Assembly (NCBI RefSeq): GCF_009183365.2 | Contig: NZ_CP068230.1 | Coordinates: 4,059,001-4,123,000 of the forward strand | DNA: 64,000 nt | DNA from: Shewanella algae | Lineage (GTDB): Bacteria; Pseudomonadota; Gammaproteobacteria; Enterobacterales; Shewanellaceae | Direction of reading: 5' to 3' | Shown here: one piece after another, positions 52,511 to 61,153 of the stretch | Position numbering within the stretch: position 1 is the stretch's first letter | How the letters are laid out: each line of letters starts with the position of its first letter | The notes under the pieces: model-generated | Databases searched by the model: none | What the model was told of the DNA's origin: nothing | The model's input: the letters and a program-made list of their open reading frames with translations, nothing else | Position numbers and translations under genes: made by a program

Positions 52511-52894
52511 TCAGTCTTTAAGCCAGTGCACCTTGGGTTCATCCTGTTCACAGAAGACAGAGACACACTCATTGCGGCTCACCAGCAGATATTCCTGCAA
52601 CTTGAGATTGGCGCTGGCCATAAAGCCGCTGCGTTCGGCCTCCTGGCGATACCAGCCACCGTTGGAGATACGGAACAACCAGCCATTGGAGAGGCTGCAC
52701 TCGGTCCAGAACTCCATCAGATCGCCTTCATCCAGCATCCGAAAGCCAACCACAGAGTCAAAGTGCACCAATGCCCGGCAGCCCTCAACACTCAGTTCAA
52801 TATCCAAGCCCTGACTGTCATAACAAAGGCGGATAAATCTCACCTCGTCGCCGAGATAATCTGTCGCTATCGGTAAGCCTTTGGTTTCGAGCAT
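52511..52894 (-). CDS. Conserved hypothetical protein
   Basis: 127 residues, soluble, beta-rich in appearance (GDEVRFIRLCYDSQGLDIEL, RALVHFDSVVGFRMLDEGDL, NGWLFRISNGGWYRQEAERS, and a C-terminal LLVSRNECVSVFCEQDEPKV). No signal peptide or membrane segment. I do not recognise a named family. GGGGGGAG precedes the ATG closely. Convergent with mgtE and 169 nt upstream of the molybdate-type gene end, so probably its own transcript. Confidence 0.65.
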   Translation of the reverse strand: MLETKGLPIATDYLGDEVRFIRLCYDSQGLDIELSVEGCRALVHFDSVVGFRMLDEGDLMEFWTECSLSNGWLFRISNGGWYRQEAERSGFMASANLKLQEYLLVSRNECVSVFCEQDEPKVHWLKD

Positions 52895-53063
52895 GCTCCC
52901 CCCCTGACAAGGACATAATGCCCTACTTTAGAAGGATAATAATTGCCCGTGCAAGCTGATTTGGCCAAAAAAACGTGAAATACCTATAAAGAGAGTGCGA
53001 GTCAGTTCAGAGCAACTGACTCGCATATCTCCAGAGTAAAACCCGCTTCCGCCGGATAGAGAT

Positions 53064-53855
53064 TTAGGGCTTAAGCGGTGCTTCAAAGCCGTAAGAGGCC
53101 AGAATGGATTGCCCCTTAGGAGAGAGAATATACATGGCCAGCGGCCAGGCGGCAGAGTCGGCCTTATCCAGCACCAGCATGCCATAGTTGGCACCCACTG
53201 CCAGCGACTCGGGCAACGCCACTATCTTGAGATCAGGCACTTCTTTCTTGGCCAATACGGCATTGGTGCAGTAGGTTAAAAATACATCCGCCTGTTTGTT
53301 GGCCATCACCCAGCCATAGGGATTTTTGCCTTTCGGCGCCTTGGCACTGTCGGCGCCACCGGTCAGCTTGAGCGCCTTGGCCGCCAGTTTGGCCTGACTA
53401 CCGGGCTTGATAGCTTCGGCGCGGTCAAACACCTTGAAAGCATAGTCACCGGCAGGGTCGGCCTTGGGAGTGGAGGTGCCCAGCTTGATCTTGCTGTCCA
53501 GCAAAGTATCCAGCATATTCTCTGTCGTCAGAGGAACATTATCTTGCGCCAGGGCGCACAGGCGGTTACGGGCAAACATCACCACAGGCGCGCCCTTGCC
53601 TTCCTGCATCAATTTCTGTGGGTGTTTCATATTGGCCGAAGCAAACAGGTCGACCTTTTCGCCCTCTTCAATTCGGCCTCTGAGCAAGCCTGAAGGGGCA
53701 AACTGGGCATTGACCTTAACGCCGCCATCGGCCTGATAACTGGCGATAACATCCGTCATGGCGGTCTTCAAACTTCCCGCGGCCCTGAACTCCAGATCCG
53801 CCGCCTGAGAGAAGGCGGGCAGTAACAGGGCGAGTAAGCAGACGCTCTTTTTCAT
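53064..53855 (-). CDS. ModA-like periplasmic molybdate/tungstate binding protein
   Basis: 263 residues with a signal peptide (SVCLLALLLPAFSQA). The type II binding-protein fold begins LEFRAAGSLKTAMTDVIASY (the Ser of AAGSL binds the oxyanion). It continues FAPSGLLRGRIEEGEKVDLF, MFARNRLCALAQDNVPLTTE, STPKADPAGDYAFKVFDRAE, and the late VFLTYCTNAVLAKKEVPDLK. No modB or modC genes adjoin it, so it is a solitary receptor and another oxyanion or small anion cannot be excluded. GGAG lies about 11 nt before the ATG. Confidence 0.8.
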   Translation of the reverse strand: MKKSVCLLALLLPAFSQAADLEFRAAGSLKTAMTDVIASYQADGGVKVNAQFAPSGLLRGRIEEGEKVDLFASANMKHPQKLMQEGKGAPVVMFARNRLCALAQDNVPLTTENMLDTLLDSKIKLGTSTPKADPAGDYAFKVFDRAEAIKPGSQAKLAAKALKLTGGADSAKAPKGKNPYGWVMANKQADVFLTYCTNAVLAKKEVPDLKIVALPESLAVGANYGMLVLDKADSAAWPLAMYILSPKGQSILASYGFEAPLKP

Positions 53856-54005
53856 TTATTTTTCTCCGGTGTATAAGATACAGATGCCGCTAAACTCAAC
53901 CAAACCGCATCACAAATCAACGCACCACGGCAAAACTTGTCATAAATTCCCCTCAAGATCACGCCACCTGACAGGGAAAACCGGAGAAAGGGACAATTTG
54001 ACCCA

Positions 54006-54035
54006 ACAAAAAGGGCCGCCTAAGCGACCCTTAAA
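54006..54035 (-). terminator. Rho-independent terminator after the OmpA-like lipoprotein gene
   Basis: On the minus strand AAGGGTCGC, loop TTAG, GCGGCCCTT, then TTTTG. Arms pair at 8 of 9 positions. It begins 10 nt after the stop codon at 54045. Confidence 0.85.
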
Positions 54036-54044
54036 CTTAAAATC

Positions 54045-54707
54045 TTAGCCGAGAGGACTAAGAATAATCTCTACCCGACGGTTCTGTGCCCGTCCCTGAG
54101 GGGTGGCATTGGAAGCGATTGGGCTGGCCTCACCTCGGCCTTGGGTCAATACCCGCTGTCCGGATACACCTTTACGGATCAAGTAATTACCAACCTCACT
54201 GGCGCGAACCTGTGACAATCTCAGGTTGTAGGACTCAGAGCCACTGCTGTCGGTATAACCCACTACATTCAGTTGAGTCTTGTCATATTCCTTGGCCACC
54301 AGCACTACGCTGTCCAATACCCGCATGGCGCCGCTACTGAGATCTGTCTTATCGACCTGGAAAGTCACTTCATTGGGCATGTTGAGCACTATGGTATCGC
54401 CCACCCGGGTCACACTGACACCGGTAGACGCCAGTTGCTGACGCAGCTTGGTTTCCTGCACATCCATGTAATAGCCGATACCACCGCCTACGGCAGCGCC
54501 GGATGCTGCCCCGATCAGGGCACCCTTGCCCCTGTCGCTCTTGCTGGAGGAGGCCACACCTATGGCCGCGCCGGCTACGGCACCTATCAATGCTCCGTTG
54601 GTCGCCTTGGCAGTCTGTTGCTCATTGGTATAAGGATTCACAGTGGTACAGCCAGTTGCCAGCATTGCCAGCAACAGAGGGGCTGTCAGAAAAGCGCGCT
54701 TTTTCAT
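54045..54707 (-). CDS. OmpA family lipoprotein (YiaD-like)
   Basis: 220 residues. Lipobox LATGC with Cys20. A glycine-zipper region (GALIGAVAGAAIGVASS and GALIGAASGAAVGGGIGYYM) probably inserts into the membrane. The OmpA-like peptidoglycan-binding domain follows: VTFQVDKTDLSSGAMRVLDS, NVVGYTDSSGSESYNLRLSQ, RASEVGNYLIRKGVSGQRVL, and GRAQNRRVEIIL with the conserved Asp and Arg contacts to diaminopimelate. It is likely an outer-membrane anchor to peptidoglycan. The order lipobox, glycine zipper, OmpA is that of YiaD. Confidence 0.9.
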   Translation of the reverse strand: MKKRAFLTAPLLLAMLATGCTTVNPYTNEQQTAKATNGALIGAVAGAAIGVASSSKSDRGKGALIGAASGAAVGGGIGYYMDVQETKLRQQLASTGVSVTRVGDTIVLNMPNEVTFQVDKTDLSSGAMRVLDSVVLVAKEYDKTQLNVVGYTDSSGSESYNLRLSQVRASEVGNYLIRKGVSGQRVLTQGRGEASPIASNATPQGRAQNRRVEIILSPLG

Positions 54708-55071
54708 GTTATTTTTCCTTCGTCTGCTTGTTCCAAGCTAAGCGGAACCTACCTGGCGCCAAAGTATATAGCAGCACCTCAAGCAGACAATCCCCCGGAG
54801 GCCATAGAGGCGGCAAATCCGCACGGCGTTCAGCATAGATTCAGTCAAATCCGACATTTCCTGACCCGGATTGTCAGCCAAGTGTCACGGCGCTGACATC
54901 AAGTAAAACCCCAAAATAGAGCAGACTGCACTCTATTGGGTGGCGCCAGGCAGGTACACCTAATAATGAAATGAATCAATTTTCTTTTATATCAACAAGT
55001 TAAAAGAAGATTAAAAACTGGCATGTTTCTTACATACCTATAAAGCAGTATTCCACTGTTCAGGAGTCATT
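54708..55071. other. Intergenic region with a possible -24/-12 promoter
   Basis: No gene seen. On the plus strand CTGGCATGTTTCTTACA at 55018-55034 resembles the sigma-54 consensus (CTGGCAC-N5-TTGCA) with two departures (T for C in the -24 block, A for G in the -12 block). A start near 55045 would give a short leader to the 29-codon frame at 55072. The preceding 60 bases are A+T-rich. The left part should also hold the OmpA-like lipoprotein promoter. Confidence 0.4.
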
Positions 55072-55161
55072 ATGAAAACACTGATGAAAATGCGCAGCAG
55101 TTGGCATTCACTCTGGCATTGCCTCAAGCACTTGGGCTACAGCCAATGGGATGTGGAGTAG
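55072..55161 (+). CDS. Possible 29-residue peptide
   Basis: ATG with AGGAG 6 nt upstream, 29 codons, then TAG. The peptide is basic and Trp/His-rich (MKTLMKMRSSWHSLWHCLKH, ending GYSQWDVE). It could be a translated small protein or a leader for the helix-turn-helix gene that begins 55 nt later. The strong ribosome binding site is the main support. No family is recognised. Confidence 0.4.
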   Translation: MKTLMKMRSSWHSLWHCLKHLGYSQWDVE

Positions 55162-55215
55162 CAGAGGTGGAATCACAGCTCTGGAAAACCATTCTTGAAC
55201 CATCAAGGAGGCAGT

Positions 55216-55449
55216 ATGGAAATTAACGAGCAGAAGCTGCGACAGCAAGCCATTAAGGAAGTGACCCAAAACGGCAGGCTCATGTTTGACGTTGCCCGTC
55301 AGCATGGGATCTCCACCAAACAGGTTTATCAATGGCTGGCACAGAATGAAACAACAAGCAGGCCCAGGCAATCCCGGCTGATGGGAGAACTGCTGCAACT
55401 GCAGCAGCGCATTCGTCAGTTGAGCCAGGAGTTTACCCTAATCCGTTAA
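55216..55449 (+). CDS. Small helix-turn-helix protein (transposase OrfA-like HTH)
   Basis: 77 residues from ATG 55216, with AAGGAGG just upstream. The helix-turn-helix AIKEVTQNGRLMFDVARQHG, ISTKQVYQWLAQNE resembles the DNA-binding half of IS3/IS2 OrfA proteins. A Leu/Gln-rich helix follows (LMGELLQLQQRIRQLSQEF), like the OrfA leucine zipper. No OrfB or inverted repeats adjoin it, so it is either a domesticated regulator or a transposase remnant. The clean start signal and short complete frame favour a real gene. Confidence 0.6.
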   Translation: MEINEQKLRQQAIKEVTQNGRLMFDVARQHGISTKQVYQWLAQNETTSRPRQSRLMGELLQLQQRIRQLSQEFTLIR

Positions 55450-55564
55450 AGTTTCGACAGGAGCGAACCTGACACACTGTTATCGCCCCCAACGATAAAA
55501 AATGTACATATAACAACTATAAAGCGCTACATTTTTAAGGTTCGTTCCTGTCATTTTATTGCCG

Positions 55565-56545
55565 TTACTGGCCGCTTAGACGCTTGCCGAAAGAGATAGC
55601 ATAAGCCGCGGATCTCAGCCGCAGCACAGGGTCATCACTGGCGGCAATCCCTTTACTGAGCACATTGGGATCAAAATTCAGCTTGTCACAGGCCGAAGCC
55701 GCAACCGAGTCTATGGTCAGGCGCCCGAGGGCGACTCTGGGCCGGTTATCCGGCCACTGCTGTGAAGGGTCCAGCAAGGGATCCCCCTCCTCGGCCAGGG
55801 TCAGTTTAAGCTCAAACTGAGCCGGTCCTGTTTTCAGCCTCTGTATCAACCTGTCCTGCAGAAAATCATCCGGCAATTGTGCCAGCTCGGCATCGGTCAG
55901 AGGCTGCTCTCTGTCCACAGGCCAAAGCTCCCAGCGACCAAAGCGCTTTTGCTGGTCTTCATTACCAAAGATAAAGCTGTGAATGCCAAAGTAGTTGACC
56001 GATGTATAGGCCGCCGGCGGATTGTGCTGCTTGAGCCACTGCCCCTGGCGGGCGGCATCCGGATGCTGCTGTAGATAGCGTGCAACCGCGCCGGCTTCCC
56101 CCTCACGCTGAGCCAATGACGCGCGCAGCAAGCCAAGAAAACTGTCGGGATTTTTACCCGGAAACACTGGCGTGGTCAGCCCGGCCAACTGATGCACCTG
56201 CCCATCTGGCAGTTCGATGCGTACGCCTATCCCCCTTGGGCTGCGACTGGTATCGGCCACAAAAGGATCGCCGCCCGCCATGGAAAAACGTACCTGAGCG
56301 GGCAGAGCTTGCTCTGTGGCAAACAGAGGTAACTCCTTGAGCCAGGGCTCCCCTGCACTTGGCTGGAAACTGCCAATGGTACAAATTCCCTTGGCATGCC
56401 CCTTACGTTCTCCCGGATGTTTACCGGAAAGTGCTTCAAATACTTGAATAAAATCATTTGCCTGAGCCGCCATTACCGAACTGGAGCCCAAAGCACCCAA
56501 CTGAGTCCCCAAGAGCAATAACGCAGACCAAACCGATACTCTCAT
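55565..56545 (-). CDS. Catalase-related periplasmic peroxidase (SrpA-like)
   Basis: About 326 residues from ATG 56545 (AGGAG upstream). Signal peptide (VWSALLLLGTQLGALGSSSV, cleavage after MAA). The catalase core shows the distal His in GERKGHAKGICTIGSF, the ISSPRGxGVR-like TSRSPRGIGVRIELPDGQVH, the FPGKNPDSFL region, and the proximal heme-Tyr motif LRLRSAAYAISFGKRL. It is shorter than true catalases (about 480 residues or more), matching the catalase-family peroxidase group, which tends to use organic peroxides. Divergent from fumC. Confidence 0.85.
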   Translation of the reverse strand: MRVSVWSALLLLGTQLGALGSSSVMAAQANDFIQVFEALSGKHPGERKGHAKGICTIGSFQPSAGEPWLKELPLFATEQALPAQVRFSMAGGDPFVADTSRSPRGIGVRIELPDGQVHQLAGLTTPVFPGKNPDSFLGLLRASLAQREGEAGAVARYLQQHPDAARQGQWLKQHNPPAAYTSVNYFGIHSFIFGNEDQQKRFGRWELWPVDREQPLTDAELAQLPDDFLQDRLIQRLKTGPAQFELKLTLAEEGDPLLDPSQQWPDNRPRVALGRLTIDSVAASACDKLNFDPNVLSKGIAASDDPVLRLRSAAYAISFGKRLSGQ

Positions 56546-56684
56546 GCTTACTCCTTTTGTAAAAATCATAATCCAGGCCTGAAACAGGCCGCCCAATCCA
56601 GACCGGGAAACCCGGCGGATTATTTCAGGAGAGACCCAAAGGCCATGCTATGCTGAGGACGGCAACAGACGACAGGAGGCGGCA

Positions 56685-58076
56685 ATGCAATATCGGATTG
56701 AGCAAGACACTCTGGGCGAGGTCAAGGTAGAGGCAGACAAATACTGGGGCGCCCAGACCCAGCGCAGTCTGGAAAACTTCCCCATAGGCCCGCAAGCGAG
56801 TATGCCAAAGGCCATCATCCACGCCTTCGCCCTGTTGAAAAAAGCCGCAGCCCAGACCAATGCCGAGCTTGGGCAACTGTCCAAGGACAAGGCGGCGCTC
56901 ATCGCCAGAGTTTGCGATGAAATCTTGGCGGGCCAACTGGAGCAGCACTTTCCACTGGTCATTTGGCAGACCGGCAGCGGCACCCAAACCAATATGAACC
57001 TCAATGAGGTGATAGCCAATCGAGGCATGGCTCTGGCAAATAAGGCCATCAGCCTGAGCCCGAACGATGATGTCAATCGCAGCCAGAGCAGCAATGATAC
57101 CTTCCCCAGCGCCATGCATATCGCTGTAGTGCTCAAGACCTGCAGGCACACACTGCCGGCCATAGGTGCGCTGCGCGATACCCTCAAACGCAAGTCACAA
57201 CAGTTCGCCGATATTACCAAGACCGGCCGCACCCACTTTATGGATGCCACCCCACTGACACTGGGACAGGAGATCAGCGCCTGGGAGACTCAGTTGGATA
57301 AAGGCATAGGCGCCATAGAGCAGGCGTTGGCAAACTGCCGTGAATTGGCTCTTGGCGGCACAGCCGTGGGTACTGGGCTCAATTCTCCCGCAGGTTATGC
57401 CGAGCGCGCTGCCGAACTGATATCGTCATTCAGTGGTGAGCAGTTTGTCAGCGCGGCCAACAAGTTCGAGGCACTGAGTGCCAGCGATGCCATGGTGGAA
57501 CTCAGCGGCGCCTTCAAGCGCCTGGCGGTCAGCCTGATGAAGATAGGCAATGATGTTCGCATGCTCGCCAGCGGCCCCCGTTGCGGTATAGGGGAACTGC
57601 AGTTGCCTGCCAACGAACCCGGCTCCAGCATAATGCCCGGCAAGGTTAACCCGACTCAGTGCGAGGCGCTGACCATGGTGGCGGCTCAGGTGATGGGCAA
57701 CGATCTTGCCGTCAGCATAGGTGCCAGCAACGGCCAATTTCAGCTCAATGTCTTTCGGCCGCTCATCGCCGCCAATCTGCTGCAAAGTGCCGAATTGCTG
57801 GGTGATGCCTGTCTGAGCTTCGATGAACGCTGCGCTTCGGGGCTGGAACCCAACCGCCAGATGATCGCCAAGCAGTTGCAGCGCTCCTTGATGCTGGTCA
57901 CCAGCCTCAATCCTCACATAGGCTATGCCAAGGCTGCCCAAATCGCCAAGGACGCCCACCAAAGAGGCATTAGTCTGAGGCAAGCTGCGTTGGAGTCAGG
58001 ACTGGTGACAGAGGCCGAGTTTGATACTTGGGTCAATCCGGCGAACATGTTGGGCCCTTTCGAGGTTAAATTGTAA
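56685..58076 (+). CDS. fumC: Class II fumarate hydratase FumC
   Basis: 463 residues. It interconverts fumarate and malate without an iron-sulfur cluster. Motifs: DKYWGAQTQRSLENFPIG, WQTGSGTQTNMNLNEVIANR, NDDVNRSQSSNDTFPSAMHI, KTGRTHFMDATPLTLGQEIS, GGTAVGTGLNSPAGYAE, and the signature GSSIMPGKVNPTQCEALTMV. AGGAGG lies upstream of the ATG. The oxygen-stable class II enzyme beside a peroxide-scavenging gene would suit oxidative stress, but a shared regulator is not evident. Confidence 0.97.
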   Translation: MQYRIEQDTLGEVKVEADKYWGAQTQRSLENFPIGPQASMPKAIIHAFALLKKAAAQTNAELGQLSKDKAALIARVCDEILAGQLEQHFPLVIWQTGSGTQTNMNLNEVIANRGMALANKAISLSPNDDVNRSQSSNDTFPSAMHIAVVLKTCRHTLPAIGALRDTLKRKSQQFADITKTGRTHFMDATPLTLGQEISAWETQLDKGIGAIEQALANCRELALGGTAVGTGLNSPAGYAERAAELISSFSGEQFVSAANKFEALSASDAMVELSGAFKRLAVSLMKIGNDVRMLASGPRCGIGELQLPANEPGSSIMPGKVNPTQCEALTMVAAQVMGNDLAVSIGASNGQFQLNVFRPLIAANLLQSAELLGDACLSFDERCASGLEPNRQMIAKQLQRSLMLVTSLNPHIGYAKAAQIAKDAHQRGISLRQAALESGLVTEAEFDTWVNPANMLGPFEVKL

Positions 58077-58119
58077 ATTTGTATTAAAACGTATCAGTAT
58101 TAGAGCTAATCGCTGTATT

Positions 58120-58151
58120 ATGCCGATTCACCGCCATATGGTCGGCATTTT
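58120..58151 (+). terminator. Probable terminator of fumC
   Basis: Hairpin ATGCCGA / TCGGCAT (58120-58126 and 58142-58148) with a 15-base loop, followed by TTTTC. A wider inverted pair GTATCAGT / ACTGATAC (58091-58098 and 58153-58160) encloses it. Confidence 0.5.
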
Positions 58152-58176
58152 CAACTGATACGCAGTAATTTACAGA

Positions 58177-58725
58177 ATGAAATACCAAAATATCTTGTTG
58201 GCACTGAGCGCGCTCATGCTGACCCAATGCAGTTCACTCGACCTCAATCAATGCCAAAACTCAGATTGGTTTTCCCTGGGGCTTCAGGATGGCAACAATG
58301 GAGCTCATGCCAGCAGAATCAATGATTATGCCGAAGATTGTGCCGAGTTCGGTATCCGGGTCAATCATAGCGATTGGCGCGAAGGCTATCTAAAGGGGCT
58401 GCAAAATTACTGTCAGCCGGAAAATGGTTACCGTGTCGGTCTGGCGGGTGAAGGCTATGCCGGGGTCTGCTCCAGCAACGCCTTTGTCGAACAGTACAAT
58501 GCCGGCTACCGCCAATACCAGCTCAATAAACGCGCCGATGAGATCCGCAACCGCCTGCGTCAGATCGACTATGAGATCCGCGATCTGGATAAGAAGCTGG
58601 TGTCCATGACAGACAAGGCCAGCACTCTGGAGAAGAAAAAACAGCTGCTGAATGAAAAAGATAACCTGGTGAACGAGCTCAGGTATCTTCATGTACCGGA
58701 TGTGCAGTTCAGATGGCAATTCTGA
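58177..58725 (+). CDS. DUF2799 lipoprotein
   Basis: 182 residues. Lipobox LTQC with Cys18. DUF2799 features: CQNSDWFSLGLQDGNNGAHA, DYAEDCAEFGIRVNHSDWRE, YLKGLQNYCQPENGYRVGLA, EGYAGVCSSNAFVEQYNAGY. The last 60 residues form a charged coiled coil (IRNRLRQIDYEIRDLDKKLV, ASTLEKKKQLLNEKDNLVNE). Function unknown. It is probably anchored in the outer membrane facing the periplasm. Confidence 0.82.
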   Translation: MKYQNILLALSALMLTQCSSLDLNQCQNSDWFSLGLQDGNNGAHASRINDYAEDCAEFGIRVNHSDWREGYLKGLQNYCQPENGYRVGLAGEGYAGVCSSNAFVEQYNAGYRQYQLNKRADEIRNRLRQIDYEIRDLDKKLVSMTDKASTLEKKKQLLNEKDNLVNELRYLHVPDVQFRWQF

Positions 58726-59613
58726 GGCTCACCTTCGATATCAAGCTATCCAGCGCCGAAAACTCATGAGTTTAATCTGTGCGCCTGTTTTCAGCCCCAG
58801 ATAAAATTGTGACCATCGAAATAGGTCCTAATTTCGTTCCTGCACCTGCGGTGGGCTTTCTGCCTATCTGCACCGCAGGTGATGGGTTGCAGTTTAGCTA
58901 GCAGCTAAGCGCAAGTTTATTGGTTAGTTTTGGCTTAAAGCCATGATAGCCGCTGTGCCAGCGGCCCAAAGTCGTGGAGCAAATGCATCCATGCACAACG
59001 GCCGGTTCGCCATCCCTGCCTCTCGCTCGTAGCCAGTCGCTATGCAACTCTCGCCGCCCCACACCCGACCAAGCGGGGATCAACAGCAATCCCCTCTTGG
59101 ATCTCCCTTGCCGCCCCACACGGTGTCGAAAGCCCCTCGGCCTAATGGCGCAAATAACTAGCGCTGCAGACGCTCATCCCTGATTCGACTGTCGCTGCTT
59201 CGGCATCCATGCCTCAGCCACGTTATTTGCGCCAACGGCTTTCGGCGACACCGAGGGGGAATTGGTGCAATTCTATTAACACTGAGTAGCTGGAAGCATT
59301 TCAGAGTTCTGCAGATATACACCTAATTCCAGGCACAGGTGAAACTGTGACCTTCCGAGCCAGGGATGGCGAGGCAGAGCTTACACGGACGTACTCGCAG
59401 CGTGTCACAGGATCGCCTGTGCATAAGCCTGCGGCAAGCAATGAGCAACATCCGTCGCCGGAAGCTCAGGCAATACTGGCTTAGATACTTTTAGCTCAAA
59501 GCCCTGATAACCGCAGCGCCAGCTGCACAACCCCTTTCTGGTGCCAACAGTTCTGGCACCTCCCCCATCCCTGGGTTAACTTGGCAAGTTGAACTCAAAG
59601 GAGGAAACGCGCA
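58726..59613. repeat. Gene-free repeat-rich stretch with large stem-loops
   Basis: No convincing coding region in 888 bases. It contains a perfect 11-bp inverted repeat CACCTGCGGTG / CACCGCAGGTG (58843-58853, 58871-58881). It has a long hairpin with arms GGTGTCGAAAGCC / GGCTTTCGGCGACACC (59122-59134, 59237-59252) and, nested inside, GGCGCAAATAAC / GTTATTTGCGCC (59147-59158, 59222-59233). It also has a 42-bp direct repeat at 58927-58968 and 59489-59530 with eight differences. These look like interspersed noncoding repeats or structured RNA. Confidence 0.6.
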
Positions 59614-60174
59614 ATGTCCGACTGCATATTGCAACCCTTTCAGCCACAATGGGCCGGTTTGTTACTCTCCTGGATAGAGTCGGCAGAGGCTTGTCTGCGC
59701 TGGGCAGGCCCAGGGCTGGGTTGGCCGCTGTCACCATCAAAGCTGCAGCAGCATCAAGCCCAGGCAAACCTCACCCCTTTGGCGCTGACAAGAGTCGAAG
59801 ACAGTGACCAAGCTAGCCTGGACAGCGACTCGCTGCTGGGCTATCTGGAACTGCTGGCCAGAAAACCCGATGAAATCAGGCTATGCCGGGTGATCTGCTC
59901 CCCCAAGCATAGAGGCAAGGGGCTGGGGCGGGAGTTAATGCGTCAGGGTATAGAGCGCGCCTTTGCCGATCCCAAGGTTACGCATCTAAGCCTAGCTGTG
60001 TTCCATGACAATCTCGCGGCCCGCCGCTGTTATCAGGCACTGGGGTTTGAGATAGTGGCCCGAGGCCAGCTGGCGGAAACGAAAACAAATAATTTTCCCG
60101 CTTCTGATGCTGAGTTACTGGAAATGCAGCTCCAGCGCCGTCACTGGTTTAAACAGAATGAAAAGATTTTTTAA
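59614..60174 (+). CDS. GNAT family N-acetyltransferase
   Basis: 186 residues, AAAGGAGG upstream of the ATG. N-terminal half unremarkable (WIESAEACLRWAGPGLGWPL resembles RimJ/RimL-like acetyltransferases). The acetyl-CoA motif A is VICSPKHRGKGLGRELMRQG (R/Q-x-x-G-x-G/A as RGKGLG), then the motif B region VFHDNLAARRCYQALGFEIV, typical of GNAT enzymes. The acceptor substrate cannot be told. Confidence 0.85.
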   Translation: MSDCILQPFQPQWAGLLLSWIESAEACLRWAGPGLGWPLSPSKLQQHQAQANLTPLALTRVEDSDQASLDSDSLLGYLELLARKPDEIRLCRVICSPKHRGKGLGRELMRQGIERAFADPKVTHLSLAVFHDNLAARRCYQALGFEIVARGQLAETKTNNFPASDAELLEMQLQRRHWFKQNEKIF

Positions 60175-60259
60175 ACAGTGAGTTAATTCACTTCCCTTTT
60201 ATAAGGGCCATGCCAGAATAGCCGCCATATCCGAGTATTGTGTTGTTTCGGTGACAATC

Positions 60260-61153
60260 ATGTCCAGCTCTCTCAAGGGAAACGCTCTGGCGGCCTTCTC
60301 TTTCGTGCTTTGGGGAATATTACCCCTCTACTATCAATTGCTGCCGGATGCGGCCATCTTCGAATTGCTGGCCTTCAGGGTCATCTGGTCAGTGCCCTTT
60401 ATGCTGCTGGTCTTTGTCCTGTTGAGACGACCATTACCAGCCTTTGGCGCGCTGTGGCGCGATAAACGCTCATTGCTGCTGTGCTTTGCCGCCGGGCTTA
60501 TCATGTGTATCTCCTGGGTCAGCTTCACCTGGGCCCTGACCCATGGTCAGGTGCTGGCGGCCAGCCTGGGATTCTTTATCAACCCTCTGTTTGCCATCGC
60601 TCTGGGGGTGCTGTTCCTCGGCGACAAGCTGAGTAAGGCGCAACTGGCCGCCGTGGTGCTGGCCATTGCCGGTATTGGCTGGCAGGTATATCAATACGGC
60701 AGCCTGCCCTGGTTGTCTCTGGTGATGGGCAGCTTTTTTGCCCTCTACGGGCTGCTGAAAAAGTTTATCCGCTTTGACTCCTTCACCTCGGTTACCCTGG
60801 AAGCACTGCTGCTGACTCCCTTTGCTTTGGGCTACCTCTGTTATCTGCTGGCCACAGAGCAAAGCGCCGCACTGGCTGGCGGCAGCGAAGGCATTATGCT
60901 CTATATCGGCTCGGCGCCCGTGACGCTGGCGCCGCTGATCCTATTCAGCCTGGCGCTGAGATACACGAGTCTGTCCATGGTGGGTTTGCTGCAATACATT
61001 GAGCCCAGCCTGCAATTTTTGCTGGCGGTGGTCATTTTCGGTGAGGTGTTTGACGAGGTGAAACTGGTGAGTTTCTCCCTCATCTGGGCCGGGCTGCTGC
61101 TGTGCTCGTTGGAGGCCTTGCCCGGCCTGCGTCGCAGCTTAAAGCGGGTCTAA
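60260..61153 (+). CDS. rarD: RarD, EamA/DMT superfamily permease
   Basis: 297 residues from ATG 60260 (a GTG three codons earlier is also open). About ten membrane helices. The RarD hallmarks are KGNALAAFSFVLWGILPLYY, FELLAFRVIWSVPFMLLVF, ISWVSFTWALTHGQVLAASL, GFFINPLFAIALGVLFLGDK, and SLSMVGLLQYIEPSLQFLLA. Named for a chloramphenicol-related phenotype. The substrate is unclear. Its 3' end overlaps the convergent mnmD by 15 nt. Confidence 0.9.
   Translation: MSSSLKGNALAAFSFVLWGILPLYYQLLPDAAIFELLAFRVIWSVPFMLLVFVLLRRPLPAFGALWRDKRSLLLCFAAGLIMCISWVSFTWALTHGQVLAASLGFFINPLFAIALGVLFLGDKLSKAQLAAVVLAIAGIGWQVYQYGSLPWLSLVMGSFFALYGLLKKFIRFDSFTSVTLEALLLTPFALGYLCYLLATEQSAALAGGSEGIMLYIGSAPVTLAPLILFSLALRYTSLSMVGLLQYIEPSLQFLLAVVIFGEVFDEVKLVSFSLIWAGLLLCSLEALPGLRRSLKRV

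Noticed and set aside
58974..59183. Short frames in the repeat-rich stretch
   Set aside because: They follow the repeat arms, lack start signals and have Pro/Arg/Cys-heavy composition typical of noncoding DNA.
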